DNA of 64,000 nucleotides from Pseudalgibacter alginicilyticus (GCF_001310225.1 NZ_CP012898.1:1426001-1490000), one strand, 5' to 3'. Shown: positions 27,267-37,611, counted from the first letter of the stretch. Numbers and translations are program-made. Notes: generated by a model from the sequence alone, not told the origin.

Positions 27267-29789
27267 TCATTTGGAAGTTACAATAATTTCTTCTCCCGCT
27301 ATAGTTTTAATGTCATATAAATATGATGTTTTTAATTCCAATTCTTTTAATTGAGCTAATTCTGAAATTAAAGGTGGTTTAATTTCTGGTACTTGATAAA
27401 AAGGATTACTATTAGTGCCTTTAGCTAAAGAAATCATTTGATTAGAAACTAACTCATTATAAGAACGAATACGCAAATTTCCTCCTAAATTTGAGCGTAT
27501 TACGGCTTTTACCACACTACCATTTTCCCATTCTAAATCTACAATTTCAAAACCACCACGAGCACGTAAACCAGAAACTTTACCTGTATCCCAAACATCT
27601 GGTAAAGCTGGAATTAAGTGAATAGCTCCATCGTGGCTTTGCACTAACATTTCAGTTAAACCAGACGTGAATCCAAAATTGCCATCAATTTGAAATGGTG
27701 GATGCGCATCAAGCATATTAGCATAAGTTCCTCCTCCTTTTGGGGAATCTGGTCTTCCCACTAATTTAATTTGGTCACCCATTAATTTATAAGCATGGTT
27801 TCCATCTAATAAACGCGCCCATAAATTAATTTTCCAATTCATAGACCATCCTGTAGAAGGATCTCCCCGCTGGATTAAAGTGTTTTTTGCTCCTTGAAAC
27901 AATTCGGGATGTCTATAAGGTGAAATTAAATTTGAAGGATATAATCCGTATAAATGAGAAACGTGACGGTGATCATCCTTTGGATCATCTAAATCTTGCA
28001 TCCATTCTTGTAATTGATTATGCTGTCCTACTTTCATTGGAGGCAACTTTTTTAATGTATTTTCCATTTTAGAAATTAATTCTGTATCAATATTTAAAAT
28101 TTTAGCTGCACGAATGGTTTTGGTGAACATATCAAACACCAATTGATTATCCATGGTGGTTCCTGCCTCAATTGTCACATTTTTTGAACGGATACTAGGA
28201 CCATGTTCTGGAGAAATTGAAGGTGCAATTACCAACCAATCATTTTTAGGTTCTGGTATTAAAACACTTAAGAGAAATTCTGAGGCTCCTTTCATGGCAG
28301 GATATACCGATTTTAAATATTCTAAATCACCATTAAATATATACTTATCCCATAAATGTTGTGACAACCAAGTTCCGCCAGTTGGCCACATGCCCCAAGT
28401 AGCACCATCTACAGGACCCGAAATTCTCCATAAATCTGTATTATGGTGCGTTACCCATCCATCGGCTCCATACATAACTTGTGCAGTTTCCCTTCCAGTA
28501 ACTGAAAGATCTTTTACCAATTGAATTAAAGGCTCATGCATTTCTGTCAAATTAGTTACCTCAGCTGGCCAATAATTCATTTCTGTATTAATATTAACCG
28601 TATAAGCACTTTTCCATGGTGGGGTTAAATCTTTATTCCATATTCCTTGTAAATTGGCAGCTTGTCCTCCAGGTTGAGAAGAGGATATTAAAAGGTAACG
28701 TCCAAATTGAAAATATAAAGTTGCCAAACTGGGGTCATTCCCTGTACTAAATTCTTTAATCCTTACATCTGTTGAATTTTTAGCAGATTCCGATTCTCCT
28801 AAATCTAAGGAAACTCTGTTAAAATATTTTTTATAAAACTTAGAATGATCGTTTATTAACTGACTGTAATCTTTAATTTCAGCATCAGCAATATACTTTT
28901 TAGCTTTATTATGAGGATCAGCACTAATATCGTGATAGTTTACAAAATTAGTAGCAACGGAAATGTAAAGTGTTACACTGTTTGCTTTTGAAACGCTTAA
29001 CTGACTGTTTCCTGCCATTATCTTTCCGCCTTCTGGAACTATTTTTACACGAGAATCAAACTCTACCTTACCCTCAATAGCTGGAGTATTTTTTGATAAT
29101 CTAAAATTATTATCTCCTCCAAACCCTGTCATAACCAATACATCATTGTCCTCAGTATATACTGAAACTTTTGCAGGCTCTGGTCGATCCATTGTAGCTC
29201 TGAAACTGATTGCTCCTTCTTCATTCGCTGTAATTTTCATTACAATCACCTGATCGGAAAAAGAAGTAAAAATTTCACGTTTGTACGTAACACCGTCTAC
29301 AGTATAGGAAGTAGTGTTAATAGCATTTTCAATATCCAACTCACGATAGTAATTTGAAAAGTTTTCTTGATTTTCAAAATTCAACCTTAAATTACCCACT
29401 GTTTCATAAGGCATGCCGTGTGATGTTTTAGAAATAAACTTCTCATTCGCCAAACGATGGGCTTCATTATATTTTTCTTTAAATAATAATTCCCTAACTT
29501 CCGAAAGCGCTTCTTTAGCTTTAGGGTTATCGTTTCTATGAGGTCCACCAGCCCAAAGCGTATTTTCATTCAATTGAATGTTTTCATGTTCTGGATTTCC
29601 ATAAACCATAGCTCCTAACCTACCATTTCCTAATGGAAGTGCCTCATTCCAATTAGCAGCAGGCGTATCATACCATAAAACCAATGACTTATTATTTTTA
29701 TCACTGGTTGAGTTTTTTACTTCATTTAGATTTTTACAACTTACCAATCCAAATAACCCCAAAACAAAAATACTTAACACCTGTTTCAT
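27267..29789 (-). CDS. GH95 alpha-L-fucosidase-type lipoprotein
   Basis: 840 residues. The lipoprotein signal ends GLVSC (Cys18). The N-terminal beta-sandwich starts with the family signature WNEALPLGNGRLGAMVYG followed by QLNENTLWAGGPHRND. The (alpha/alpha)6 domain carries VNINTEMNYWPAEVTNL (the asparagines that assist water), SISPEHGP (the catalytic acid glutamate) and QIDGNFGFTSGLTEML (the family aspartate). All expected catalytic positions are present. The family contains inverting alpha-1,2-L-fucosidases and alpha-L-galactosidases. With GH29 and GH141 in the locus, fucose release is likely. It is the first gene of a four-gene unit behind the operator at 29854-29916. Confidence 0.95.
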   Translation of the reverse strand: MKQVLSIFVLGLFGLVSCKNLNEVKNSTSDKNNKSLVLWYDTPAANWNEALPLGNGRLGAMVYGNPEHENIQLNENTLWAGGPHRNDNPKAKEALSEVRELLFKEKYNEAHRLANEKFISKTSHGMPYETVGNLRLNFENQENFSNYYRELDIENAINTTSYTVDGVTYKREIFTSFSDQVIVMKITANEEGAISFRATMDRPEPAKVSVYTEDNDVLVMTGFGGDNNFRLSKNTPAIEGKVEFDSRVKIVPEGGKIMAGNSQLSVSKANSVTLYISVATNFVNYHDISADPHNKAKKYIADAEIKDYSQLINDHSKFYKKYFNRVSLDLGESESAKNSTDVRIKEFSTGNDPSLATLYFQFGRYLLISSSQPGGQAANLQGIWNKDLTPPWKSAYTVNINTEMNYWPAEVTNLTEMHEPLIQLVKDLSVTGRETAQVMYGADGWVTHHNTDLWRISGPVDGATWGMWPTGGTWLSQHLWDKYIFNGDLEYLKSVYPAMKGASEFLLSVLIPEPKNDWLVIAPSISPEHGPSIRSKNVTIEAGTTMDNQLVFDMFTKTIRAAKILNIDTELISKMENTLKKLPPMKVGQHNQLQEWMQDLDDPKDDHRHVSHLYGLYPSNLISPYRHPELFQGAKNTLIQRGDPSTGWSMNWKINLWARLLDGNHAYKLMGDQIKLVGRPDSPKGGGTYANMLDAHPPFQIDGNFGFTSGLTEMLVQSHDGAIHLIPALPDVWDTGKVSGLRARGGFEIVDLEWENGSVVKAVIRSNLGGNLRIRSYNELVSNQMISLAKGTNSNPFYQVPEIKPPLISELAQLKELELKTSYLYDIKTIAGEEIIVTSK

Positions 29790-29853
29790 CTGTTTATTTT
29801 TTTTAATTTAAAAATCATTCTATTAATTTATTAATGCAAAATTTAACATCTAA

Positions 29854-29916
29854 CAAATTTACTATACCATACATTTTTTTTGTATAAATTATAGGTCATT
29901 TATTGTAAACTATTAC
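29854..29916 (-). promoter_or_regulatory. Activator-type promoter: direct-repeat operator plus -7 box (site c)
   Basis: TATAAATTATAGG at 29883 and TGTAAACTATTA at 29904 are spaced 21 bp on the plus strand, with CATT at positions 15-18. The -7 box CAAATTTA at 29854-29861 (minus TAAATTTG) is a perfect TAnnTTTG and lies 21 bp from the operator edge. The target ATG (GH95) is at 29789. Confidence 0.8.
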
Positions 29917-30122
29917 TTATAATTTAAGCAATTTTGATTTTAAATTAGCATTAATAATGTTGGCTTCATAAAAAAAGAGAATACGACTTCTTTATAAACT
30001 GATACAAAAATCAAGTTCACGATATAAACACCAAAATAGTATCATTTTAGTTTATCAATATTACCTACCCACTTTACCTTAACGATTATAGTTTACAAAT
30101 AGCAATCATATGTTTTCACTCA
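29917..30122. other. 3' region after GH3, no gene
   Basis: No coding sequence or strong hairpin is visible. An inverted operator-like half site, TTATAGTTTACAA, lies at about 30087-30099, but no second half occurs 21 bp away. Confidence 0.4.
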
Positions 30123-32411
30123 TTATTTTTCAATATTAAATGAACTTATTAATACATCGTTAGAAGCACCTCCAATTTGGACTTCAAATTGGCCAGGTTC
30201 AACCGTCTGCTTCATATCCAACCCTGTTAGTTTAAGCATTTCAGGCGTAATAGCAAAGCTTATTTTTTGAGACTCTCCAGGTTCCAACTCTATTTTTTTA
30301 AACCCTTTCAATTCCTTCATAGGTCTGACTACCGAACCTGCAATATCTTTTATATAAAGTTGAACTACCTCTTTTCCTGAACGAGTTCCTGTATTTTTAA
30401 TCTCAACACTAACTTTAATAGTAGACGTTGTATTACCTTTTGTTTCCGAAAGTTGGAGATTTGAATATTTAAATGTTGTATAACTCAATCCATATCCAAA
30501 AGCGTATAAAGGTGTACTTTCTGAAAACAGATAACTTTTCTTGAAATTTATTTCCTTTTGACTGTAATGTATTGGCATTTGTCCAATATTCCGAGGTACT
30601 GTAACGGGCAATTTCCCAGAAGGTGTTACATCACCAAAAAGTATTTTAGCTATGGCCTCATCTCCAAATTCACTAAGTTCCCAGCAATCAAGAACTGCAT
30701 CGGCATGCGCTGCAATAATATTAATTGAAAGCGTTCTACGATGTTTTAATGCTACAATAACGGGTTTTCCTATTTTTTTTAATGCAAGTAGTAAATCATC
30801 TTGTTGTCCTACAGGATCAATATTATCACGATCTCCCAAACCACCACTAAAATAGGCTTCTTTAGACGTATACTTATCATCACCAACAAACAATACTATT
30901 ACATCTGATTGTTTTGCTTTATCAACAATCTGTTGTATACCTTTTAAAGTTTCACTTTTAGGTGTTAAAATTGGGGTTACTCCGTCACCATTGGTCAAAT
31001 TAAAACCTTTTTCTTCAATAAAATCAATATCAGTTCCTGCAATTTTTTCAAATGCTGCTTTAGTTTTTGAATCTATAACTGGACCTACCAAGGCAATGGT
31101 TCTTTTTTTGTTTCGGTTTAAAGGAAGTAATGTATTTTCATTTTTTAATAAAATAATAGATTCTTCATCTGCTTTTTTTGCTAATGCTTTAGCAGCATCA
31201 TTACGAGTCATTTCCTTCGCTTTTTGAACATCGGTGTATGGATTATCAAATAGCCCTAAAACAAATTTGGTTCGCAATACGCGACGCACTGCCTGATCAA
31301 TATATTCCAAAAGAGCTGGCTCAGTTTCAACCATTTTAGGCAAAAGTGCATAAGCATCATCAGCATATAAATCTATATCTACTCCAGCTACTAAAGCAAG
31401 TCTTACCGCATCTTCAGGTGTTTCTGCCACTTTCATGAAATAATGTAATCTTCCAACATCATTTGCATCAGAAACTACATAACCTTTAAACCCCCAATCA
31501 TTTCTTAAAATATTCGTCAATAACTCAGGATTTGCATGACTAGCAATACCATTTATATCACCATGTGAAGCCATAATACCCAAAGTATTAGCTTCTACAA
31601 CTGCCGCTTTAAATGGTGGCAAAATTTCATCTATCAATGTTCTTGGAGAAATCTCTACAGACGCAAAGTTTTTACCCCCTGAAACCTGAGCATAACCTGC
31701 AAAATGTTTAGTAACAGCACCTATATGTGTACTTTCAAGCCCTAAACTATCACCTTGAAGCCCGGAAACAGCACTCACTATCATTTCTGAAACCAAATGC
31801 GTATCCTCTCCAAAAGTTTCACTCATACGACCAAAACGTGGATCACGTGCTATATCAGCTTCGGGAGAATGTGTCAAATGCAATCCACGATATCGTGCTT
31901 CGCGTCCAATAATATCATAGACTTCTTTTACTAATTTTGTATTCCAACTAGAGGATAACGAAATGGGACGTCCAAATTGTGTGCATCCATGCGCATCCAC
32001 CCCACTATACGATTCTGTAACAAAAAAAGCTGGAATCCCTAACCTATTATTCTTTATTACAAATTCCTGTAATTGATTGTTAAGTTCAGCAGCTCTTTCT
32101 GGGCTATACCTGTCTCCAGGACTTTTAATTCCTGCAATTCCATAATTTAACCTTTCTTTTACTCCTTTTGAAAACGCAAGACTATCCCTTTTATTTAAAC
32201 CAACTCCTAATCCTGAGTGAAACATTCTCATTTGAGCGACTTTTTCTTCTAAAGTCATCTGAGACAATAAATTTTCAACCCGAACATCTATGGGTAAGTC
32301 CTTTTGTATATACTTTTTTTCCGATAAATTACTAAAGCCAAATCCTATAAGGCAAAGTACCAGAATAGGTGTAAATTTTTGAATGTGTTTTTTAATTTTG
32401 TGACGAATCAT
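30123..32411 (-). CDS. GH3 beta-glycosidase
   Basis: 762 residues. It has a charged N-terminus followed by a hydrophobic signal core (ILVLCLIGFGF). The GH3 barrel shows SPEADIARDPRFGRMSETFGEDTHLVSEM, the KHFAGY motif and the nucleophile motif GYVVSDANDVGRL (Asp315; the usual SDW is SDA here). The alpha/beta sandwich and the C-terminal fibronectin-like domain (VVQLYIKDIAGSVVRPMKELKGF) are complete. The family releases beta-linked glucose, xylose or GlcNAc. The atypical residue after the nucleophile points away from classical beta-glucosidases and may mean another sugar. It is last in the GH92-led unit, 27 bp after the beta-helix gene at 32439. Confidence 0.93.
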   Translation of the reverse strand: MIRHKIKKHIQKFTPILVLCLIGFGFSNLSEKKYIQKDLPIDVRVENLLSQMTLEEKVAQMRMFHSGLGVGLNKRDSLAFSKGVKERLNYGIAGIKSPGDRYSPERAAELNNQLQEFVIKNNRLGIPAFFVTESYSGVDAHGCTQFGRPISLSSSWNTKLVKEVYDIIGREARYRGLHLTHSPEADIARDPRFGRMSETFGEDTHLVSEMIVSAVSGLQGDSLGLESTHIGAVTKHFAGYAQVSGGKNFASVEISPRTLIDEILPPFKAAVVEANTLGIMASHGDINGIASHANPELLTNILRNDWGFKGYVVSDANDVGRLHYFMKVAETPEDAVRLALVAGVDIDLYADDAYALLPKMVETEPALLEYIDQAVRRVLRTKFVLGLFDNPYTDVQKAKEMTRNDAAKALAKKADEESIILLKNENTLLPLNRNKKRTIALVGPVIDSKTKAAFEKIAGTDIDFIEEKGFNLTNGDGVTPILTPKSETLKGIQQIVDKAKQSDVIVLFVGDDKYTSKEAYFSGGLGDRDNIDPVGQQDDLLLALKKIGKPVIVALKHRRTLSINIIAAHADAVLDCWELSEFGDEAIAKILFGDVTPSGKLPVTVPRNIGQMPIHYSQKEINFKKSYLFSESTPLYAFGYGLSYTTFKYSNLQLSETKGNTTSTIKVSVEIKNTGTRSGKEVVQLYIKDIAGSVVRPMKELKGFKKIELEPGESQKISFAITPEMLKLTGLDMKQTVEPGQFEVQIGGASNDVLISSFNIEK

Positions 32412-32438
32412 TGGTTTTAAGTTAATGGTTTTTTATTT

Positions 32439-33767
32439 CTATTTATTTCTATTCTTAGTTTTCTCAATGTGTGTTACTTTATTATTTGTTCCATAGTCAG
32501 TAACTTTACCAAAGCTAACAACTGTATTTCCACTAGAAGATGATTCTAAAATAACTGGGTATTCTGTTTCATTTCTGATGGTGGAATTATTGTCTTTTAC
32601 TACAATAGGACGCAGATCTGTATCAATAGGACCTTTCGTTCGATGAAAGACAATATTGTGATTACTACCCAAAATATCAGCAACATTATGAGGCCCAACT
32701 GCATGAGGTGATGGTAATATAGTTAATTCAATATCTTGATTTGATTTAGATAATCTAAAATCACTTAAAGGGCCGTAAGTAAAATTTCCTGACGACTTAG
32801 TTATTTTTCCGTGTTTAGGCAAATTAAAATTGGTAGCTCCACAATCAATGGCTACCGAATTAATAACGGTAGCACTAGAAGCCAAATAAACTCTAATACC
32901 ACCTCTCATTTTTTTAACGGTACAATTTTCAACTGTAACACTACCACCATGGGTATACACTCTTATACCATCTTCTGAAAGCGGATACATAATGTCCTTT
33001 GGAATTGGTTTTCCTTTTATTTTATATTTAGATCTAACTGGTAAGTCTTTAGGATTTGTTTCCGTGTACAAATCAGCACTTGGTCGCATTCTTCCTTCTA
33101 CAAGCGTGTTTTTTATGACTGATTTATCGGCAGGTTTTTGCATATAAATACCGTGTCCAAATGCTCTTTGTTGCACCTCGCAACTATCTATAGTATTTCG
33201 TTTGCCATTAATTAATATGCCACAACGTTTATCTAATCCAAATACGTTATCGCGTCCAATACCATAAATACTACCATATCCATACGGAAATGAACCTCTT
33301 ACCGTTAACTTTGTATTTATAACTGTATTATCATCACCAGTAATATCTAACACAGCTTGACCTTTTAACCCATAAGCCAAAGTAGTGCGTTCTTGATTGT
33401 AAGCACTAAAATCTGTTACCTCTTCAAGTTTGTTTACATACGTATCTTCAAAAGTTCCTCCTCTAAAAGTATTTTGGTGACCTGAAATGGTAATATAGCT
33501 TTGCTTTGTAGAACCTACCGGAGCATTTACAAAAACACCTGACAAATCAATTGTGTTATTAGAACCTGAACAAAGAATTTTTCTGTAACCTTTTGGAAGT
33601 TCAGTCAAGTTATAGCGCCCTGGTTTTAATATAATATTTTGATTACTTTTCTGGACTGCTTCGCTCAACTCTACTAATGAGGATACATAAATTGTACTCT
33701 GTGCAGAAAGAGAGATACTAAAAACCCATATTAATAAAAAAACAATTTTAAATAAACTTAAATTCAT
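32439..33767 (-). CDS. Parallel beta-helix protein, PL6-like family of this locus (copy 5)
   Basis: 442 residues from the ATG at 33767, chosen because it opens directly with the signal peptide (ending ISLSAQ); an in-frame ATG at 33815 would add 16 polar residues. It is a beta-helix, and the family marks are GSFPYGYGSIYGIG, LDKRCGILINGKRNTID, QQRAFGHGIYMQ, VEGRMRPSAD, LSEDGIRVY and KMRGGIRVYL. It is much closer to the central domain of the protein at 2809 (SAYNQERTTLAYGL versus SAYNQDRANLAYGL) than to copies 2-4. It is in effect the stand-alone periplasmic version of that surface protein. It probably cleaves the same bond in smaller fragments. It sits between an esterase and GH3. Confidence 0.83.
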   Translation of the reverse strand: MNLSLFKIVFLLIWVFSISLSAQSTIYVSSLVELSEAVQKSNQNIILKPGRYNLTELPKGYRKILCSGSNNTIDLSGVFVNAPVGSTKQSYITISGHQNTFRGGTFEDTYVNKLEEVTDFSAYNQERTTLAYGLKGQAVLDITGDDNTVINTKLTVRGSFPYGYGSIYGIGRDNVFGLDKRCGILINGKRNTIDSCEVQQRAFGHGIYMQKPADKSVIKNTLVEGRMRPSADLYTETNPKDLPVRSKYKIKGKPIPKDIMYPLSEDGIRVYTHGGSVTVENCTVKKMRGGIRVYLASSATVINSVAIDCGATNFNLPKHGKITKSSGNFTYGPLSDFRLSKSNQDIELTILPSPHAVGPHNVADILGSNHNIVFHRTKGPIDTDLRPIVVKDNNSTIRNETEYPVILESSSSGNTVVSFGKVTDYGTNNKVTHIEKTKNRNK

Positions 33768-33828
33768 TTTTAAAATTTGATACCTCTTTTGATTATTAAA
33801 TGTAAATCTATTCATAAACTTGATTTTT

Positions 33829-34755
33829 CTATTTTAAATGAAACAGTATAAAATTGGTAGCATAATTGTTAAGCTCCTTAATAGTGGGCGAAATATTTTC
33901 GCCATGAAAACTATGTGCTGCATTTTTTATAGTCAACAATTCTACATCTGCTTTTTTTTCTTTAGCCACCTCCAACATATATGTTGAATTTATTATTGGA
34001 AGTATGGTGTCATTATCACCATGCAATAATAAAATTGGCGGACTGTTTTTTTGTAAAAGTTCAGTTGGACTGAGCAATGTAGCCAATTCTGATTTTTCAC
34101 TTAATGGCGCACCTAAAAGACGAACAAAAAGTGTCTCATCTTCAAAAATAGAGTTGGGCCTTATTTCTGGATTCACGCAAGAAGTAAAAGGAAAATATGC
34201 AACTATGCATCTAAAATTAGGAACATAATCCACTAAACCTATATCTCCTTTAAAATCTGAATCTTTCCCTAAAGCTGTTACTAAACTTAAATGTCCACCA
34301 GCAGAACCACCCCAAATACCATAATACTTCTTATTTAATTTATATTTTTTTGCATTTTTCAAGAGAAATCTTGTTGCATCTTTAGCATCTATCACAGCAT
34401 CATAAGCATTTGTATTGCCACGAGCTAAACGATATTGGATAGTAATACAAATTACCCCTTCATCAAGAAGAGATTTCAAAGTCCCTAAAAATGCTTTTTT
34501 TAATATATTATATTTGCTCCCTCCTGCCCAACCACCACCATGGATATGTAGCATCCATGGATTCTCTTGCTGTATTTTATTTACTTCTGGATAAAAAATG
34601 GTCATATCCAGTACTTGTCCATCTATTGTTTTGTATGCAACGGTCTCTTTATTACTGAATGTATCAAGAATTTCTTGTTCTTCCAGAGATTGTCCAAAAA
34701 TGAATGGCTGAGATCCAAAAACTAACATTAAAATTATAAATCTGTTATTCATCAT
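33829..34755 (-). CDS. Alpha/beta-hydrolase carbohydrate esterase
   Basis: About 308 residues from the ATG at 34755 (ATG at 34752 also possible), which opens with a signal peptide ending IFGQ. The oxyanion motif HIHGGGWAGG, the nucleophile elbow GIWGGSAGGHLS (GxSxG), LLLHGDNDTILP (Asp) and NAAHSFHG (His) give a complete triad of the acetyl-esterase (lipase-like, HGGGW) type. No insertion or lid domain is evident. In a glycan operon it most likely removes acetyl or similar ester groups from sugar residues so that the lyases and hydrolases can act. It is co-transcribed with the heparinase-like lyase upstream and a beta-helix protein downstream. Confidence 0.85.
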   Translation of the reverse strand: MMNNRFIILMLVFGSQPFIFGQSLEEQEILDTFSNKETVAYKTIDGQVLDMTIFYPEVNKIQQENPWMLHIHGGGWAGGSKYNILKKAFLGTLKSLLDEGVICITIQYRLARGNTNAYDAVIDAKDATRFLLKNAKKYKLNKKYYGIWGGSAGGHLSLVTALGKDSDFKGDIGLVDYVPNFRCIVAYFPFTSCVNPEIRPNSIFEDETLFVRLLGAPLSEKSELATLLSPTELLQKNSPPILLLHGDNDTILPIINSTYMLEVAKEKKADVELLTIKNAAHSFHGENISPTIKELNNYATNFILFHLK

Positions 34756-34819
34756 TTTGGTTATTTTATTTTGGATATCATTTCTCATTTTTAATTTATT
34801 TAAAAATTAAACCTATTTA

Positions 34820-37564
34820 TTATAAGTTTATAACTCGAGAATCCTCGGCTTTAAAATTAGCTTTCTTGTTTTTGTATGTAATTACAACAGGCACTTCATT
34901 ATGCAACCACAACTGCCCTTCTTTTTCTTCTAATACTACATTGCCTATTTCAGTTGTAGAAATGGTATAATCATTGGCTTTCAAATAATTTCCATTACCC
35001 ATAAATAAAATAATATTTCCATTTTTTTCCTTAGCTACTAAAGCATAATCCGCATTAGTAGAGTTGTTTTTATAGGTTGCCATTTGTTGATTTTTAGAAG
35101 AAAACACTAAATCCTCTCTCCCTGATTTGCTTATAATTTGTAGACCTACAAACTCTTTGCCGCCATTTTCATCATCAAAACCATTTATAGATGCAATACT
35201 TTTTCCTTCAGATGAAGTAAATGGTTCGTAAACGGACACAAATGGATGCTCCCACGCTTCACCATATTGACGTGCATTAAAGGTTAAATAAGGCGCCTTG
35301 TCAACTTCATAAGGCAAACCTCCATTTCCTCTAAAAGCTTTATTTGGTGGTGACTTTAATGAAAAAATTTCTCTATTTTCTGCTCCCTTCATCCATAAGT
35401 TCATAAATACATCTTCCTCATCGTTAGGTCTATCTATTTTCCATTGCGCTTGATAATCATTATTGGTTTTTAACGATTTTTTATCCCACTGATAATCAAA
35501 AGCATATAAATATCCACCAGCAAAAGCCATTTCTTCTGTTGGTTTTAAATCTAATGGTTGTCCCGAAGCATCTAAAACCTTCATAGACTGACCTAAATTA
35601 TGATAAAAATAATCGTGAAACTTATCCCCTTTACGTTGCTTTCTAGAACGGAAAATATCAATATAATACCCTGTAGTTTCTCCTGTTTTTACGACACTTA
35701 CCAGCCTGCTTTGATCACTTCTAGTTTCTGGCTCTAAAAAATAGACATCAGAATACGTGATGTTTGAATAATACCCATCTTTTTTTTCTGATTTGGGATA
35801 TTCCCCTATTAAATCAAACGCATGATTACTAAACATTTCGGTATACGAGGAAACCCCATCAACCATAACTGTATTATGTGCTGGAAACTGCGAATAAAAT
35901 TCCAAATATATAGGTTGAAGATATCCTGCTCCTTTTCCAGGGTCTGCTCCCTGAACAAAACCTTTACCGTACAACTCTAAATTGATTCCATTGGCATGCA
36001 TATGATTACCTAATGACCCATTTAAGGAAGCCATCATACCATGTTTGCCAGTTCCCATACGTTGCACATGCCAACTGACATTAGGCGCATAAAAGGTTTG
36101 TGTAATATAATCTTCTAAATTACCTTTTTTATACTTTTGATTTATCTCTAATGGTTTAGCTGCAAAAAAAGAAGAAATATCTGCTCTTGGTTTTCGTTGT
36201 TTTCCTTTTGCTTCTTCAGGTTCTTCAGAAAACAAACGATACATTGCTGTAAATTCTTTTTCAAGAGCTTCATCATTATTTTTCTGAGCAACTCGAATTA
36301 AGTTTGAAATTGCCTCCGTATAAAACCCTCCATAATTAGAATCGCCAAAAGCAACCATTTGTCCATTTGGAAATAAATACTGCGGCAACATTTTAACAGC
36401 CTGTTTCATGCCTGGCATATAAGGTAAAAGGTTATGATTAAATGTGTTGTCAAAATCTTTTATAAAGGTGGTTAAATCTTTGGTTACCCCTTGTGCATAT
36501 CCGGGGCATTCTGCCCAAACACCCGTGTTGTAATCATATCCAAATTCCATAAATTTAGTTAAAGACCACTGGCGTGCTGAAGTCACATTCAAAATATAAT
36601 TGATATAATATTCTCTCCCTTTTTTATCTTCATAGTACCTATTATCCTTTAAAACCATGGCGGCTTTTAAAATAATTTTAGCTTGATGTAAATTCCAGTT
36701 ATTTTGTGGCACACCATTTTTAATGATTTGATCTGTCCAACGCTTAATAGTTTTATCATACATTACAATATTTTCAGAATGATTTACTTCAACATATCTA
36801 TATAAAAAATCATAAAGTTCCGCTACACTAATTAAGACATTATCATGAATTACTTGAAAATTAGCGAAACCTACAAGTGTTTGAATATGCCCATTAAGTA
36901 AATCAATTGGTTCACTTCTATATGACATACCCTCTAAATAAGTATGCATAATATCGTAAGCAAACTTTGCATAGCGTTCATCTTTTTCTAACCAATAAAT
37001 AAATGCTGCATCTCGTGCTAACTCTATTATTTGCTGATTTATACTATAAATGATTCTTCCCGTTTTAGAAGGATCAACCCATTCAAAAGGACTACCTTCT
37101 TTACTTCTATTTGGATAATACAATCCTCGTGGGTCATCCATATATGGCAAAACATCTTCTAACTTTGGTGTACCGTAAGGTGTTGTATAGTCTCGAGAAC
37201 CTACAAACCGAACTGTAGGAACTGGTGCTTCGCCATCTGCGTGTGAGTAATTTATACCATTAACATAAATATTTGTTGCTTTGGTTTTCCAATGCATCTG
37301 CAAACGAGACACCATCCATTCAGGGTCTTCAACATGACGCGAAACATAAGCATCAATACGGTCATGAATACCTTTTAAAACATCTTTTGCCCAAGCTTCC
37401 TTTTTAATTGTCTTTTCTAAATCCTTTTTACCACTCTCGGTAACGTATAAACGAGGATAGCCTTGTTCTAAATTCGTAGGAAGTGGTATTTTATTAATTT
37501 CTTGTGCATTTAACCATCCTACTATAAAAACTAAGACGATGCTTAAACCTAATTTATTTTTCAT
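34820..37564 (-). CDS. Heparinase II/III-like polysaccharide lyase (about 910 residues)
   Basis: 914 residues from the ATG at 37564, which starts directly with a signal peptide (ending WLNAQ). An (alpha/alpha) toroid carries APVPTVRFVGSRDY, QNNWNLHQAKIIL (Asn-Trp-Asn-x-x-Gln) and WAECPGYAQG. It is followed by an anti-parallel beta-sheet domain with GNHMHANGINLELYGKG and QFPAHNTVMVDG. Heparinase-fold lyases use an Asn, a Tyr and a His from these regions to remove the C5 proton of a uronic acid. The set at 52805, 55613 and 62522 belongs to the same long subfamily. The polysaccharide lyase family number cannot be fixed by eye. It lies in the GH92-led unit and overlaps nothing once this start is used. 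Confidence 0.85.
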   Translation of the reverse strand: MKNKLGLSIVLVFIVGWLNAQEINKIPLPTNLEQGYPRLYVTESGKKDLEKTIKKEAWAKDVLKGIHDRIDAYVSRHVEDPEWMVSRLQMHWKTKATNIYVNGINYSHADGEAPVPTVRFVGSRDYTTPYGTPKLEDVLPYMDDPRGLYYPNRSKEGSPFEWVDPSKTGRIIYSINQQIIELARDAAFIYWLEKDERYAKFAYDIMHTYLEGMSYRSEPIDLLNGHIQTLVGFANFQVIHDNVLISVAELYDFLYRYVEVNHSENIVMYDKTIKRWTDQIIKNGVPQNNWNLHQAKIILKAAMVLKDNRYYEDKKGREYYINYILNVTSARQWSLTKFMEFGYDYNTGVWAECPGYAQGVTKDLTTFIKDFDNTFNHNLLPYMPGMKQAVKMLPQYLFPNGQMVAFGDSNYGGFYTEAISNLIRVAQKNNDEALEKEFTAMYRLFSEEPEEAKGKQRKPRADISSFFAAKPLEINQKYKKGNLEDYITQTFYAPNVSWHVQRMGTGKHGMMASLNGSLGNHMHANGINLELYGKGFVQGADPGKGAGYLQPIYLEFYSQFPAHNTVMVDGVSSYTEMFSNHAFDLIGEYPKSEKKDGYYSNITYSDVYFLEPETRSDQSRLVSVVKTGETTGYYIDIFRSRKQRKGDKFHDYFYHNLGQSMKVLDASGQPLDLKPTEEMAFAGGYLYAFDYQWDKKSLKTNNDYQAQWKIDRPNDEEDVFMNLWMKGAENREIFSLKSPPNKAFRGNGGLPYEVDKAPYLTFNARQYGEAWEHPFVSVYEPFTSSEGKSIASINGFDDENGGKEFVGLQIISKSGREDLVFSSKNQQMATYKNNSTNADYALVAKEKNGNIILFMGNGNYLKANDYTISTTEIGNVVLEEKEGQLWLHNEVPVVITYKNKKANFKAEDSRVINL

Positions 37565-37611
37565 ATTTAATTTCAACTTATTATTTTTTATATTAACTAT
37601 GACCATTCTTA

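Noticed and set aside
28153-28524. Plus-strand frame of 123 codons inside GH95
   Set aside because: It is antisense to conserved catalytic sequence of GH95, has no ribosome site or family similarity, and is a by-product of codon use.
30087-30099. Inverted operator-like half site after GH3
   Set aside because: Single half, wrong orientation for the downstream genes, no partner.
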